A stretch of DNA of 64,000 nucleotides from Toxoplasma gondii ME49. Its lineage: Eukaryota; Apicomplexa; Conoidasida; Eucoccidiorida; Sarcocystidae. Where the stretch lies: assembly GCF_000006565.2 (NCBI RefSeq), contig NC_031480.1:512144-576143 (forward strand), read 5' to 3'. Both the position numbers and the translations under genes were made by a program. Positions 63,649-64,000 of this stretch are shown piece after piece. The notes below the pieces were generated by a model. The model was not told where the DNA came from, did not search any database, and worked only from the letters and a program-made list of their open reading frames with translations. How positions within the stretch are numbered: the first letter of the stretch is position 1; each line of letters opens with the position of its first letter.

Positions 63649-64000
<352 letters not shown>

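Overview
The window is nuclear DNA from a coccidian apicomplexan, almost certainly Toxoplasma gondii or a very close relative. The evidence is intron-rich genes with ordinary GT-AG splicing, Ser- and Glu-rich low-complexity coding tracts, TA-type microsatellites in introns, and an array of ROP5-type rhoptry pseudokinase genes at the right end. Only T. gondii and its sister species are known to carry this array (the ROP5 locus, chromosome XII in T. gondii). The species call is inference from recognising the ROP5 family; no database was searched.

Left and middle (1-50 kb) hold five housekeeping-type genes, which I rebuilt exon by exon. They are: a RAP-domain protein (1535-10815, +, 9 exons, 988 aa, probably mitochondrial); a ZPR1 zinc-finger protein (16990-11937, -, 7 exons, 654 aa); a TXNDC9/phosducin-like thioredoxin-fold protein (20006-22739, +, 5 exons, 198 aa); a large F-BAR plus PH protein with DPF, WxxF and NPF endocytic peptide motifs (29538-39299, +, 11 exons, 1852 aa); and a GPATCH1 homologue (42630-49936, +, at least 7 exons, one junction unresolved). 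In the first four genes the summed exon lengths divide by three and every junction phase matches, which supports the models. The RAP and ZPR1 genes converge. ZPR1 and TXNDC9 diverge from a shared 3 kb region. A 6.8 kb gene-free island (22.74-29.5 kb) separates TXNDC9 from the F-BAR gene and contains degenerate direct and inverted repeats.

Right end (52.6-64 kb) is a tandem array of intronless genes on the minus strand. It has one canonical ROP5 gene (54578-56227, 549 aa), a divergent ROP5-like gene (59135-60751, 538 aa) and the 3' end of a third gene nearly identical to the second (63649 to the window end). The spacers between them are copies of one ancestral unit, but identity along them is mosaic: stretches of roughly 70% change abruptly to roughly 97-99%, which points to gene conversion or unequal crossing-over. 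A 136-base run of N lies inside one spacer, so copy number here may be mis-assembled.

The most unexpected observation is a decayed piece of an organelle-type ribosomal protein S12 gene, AT-rich and antisense, inside intron 5 of the RAP gene. It looks like an apicoplast-to-nucleus DNA insertion. Also notable are the endocytic-adaptor motif set of the F-BAR/PH protein, the loss of both the VAIK lysine and the HRD aspartate in the divergent ROP5-like gene, and a roughly 550 bp imperfect palindrome at 26.26-26.81 kb.
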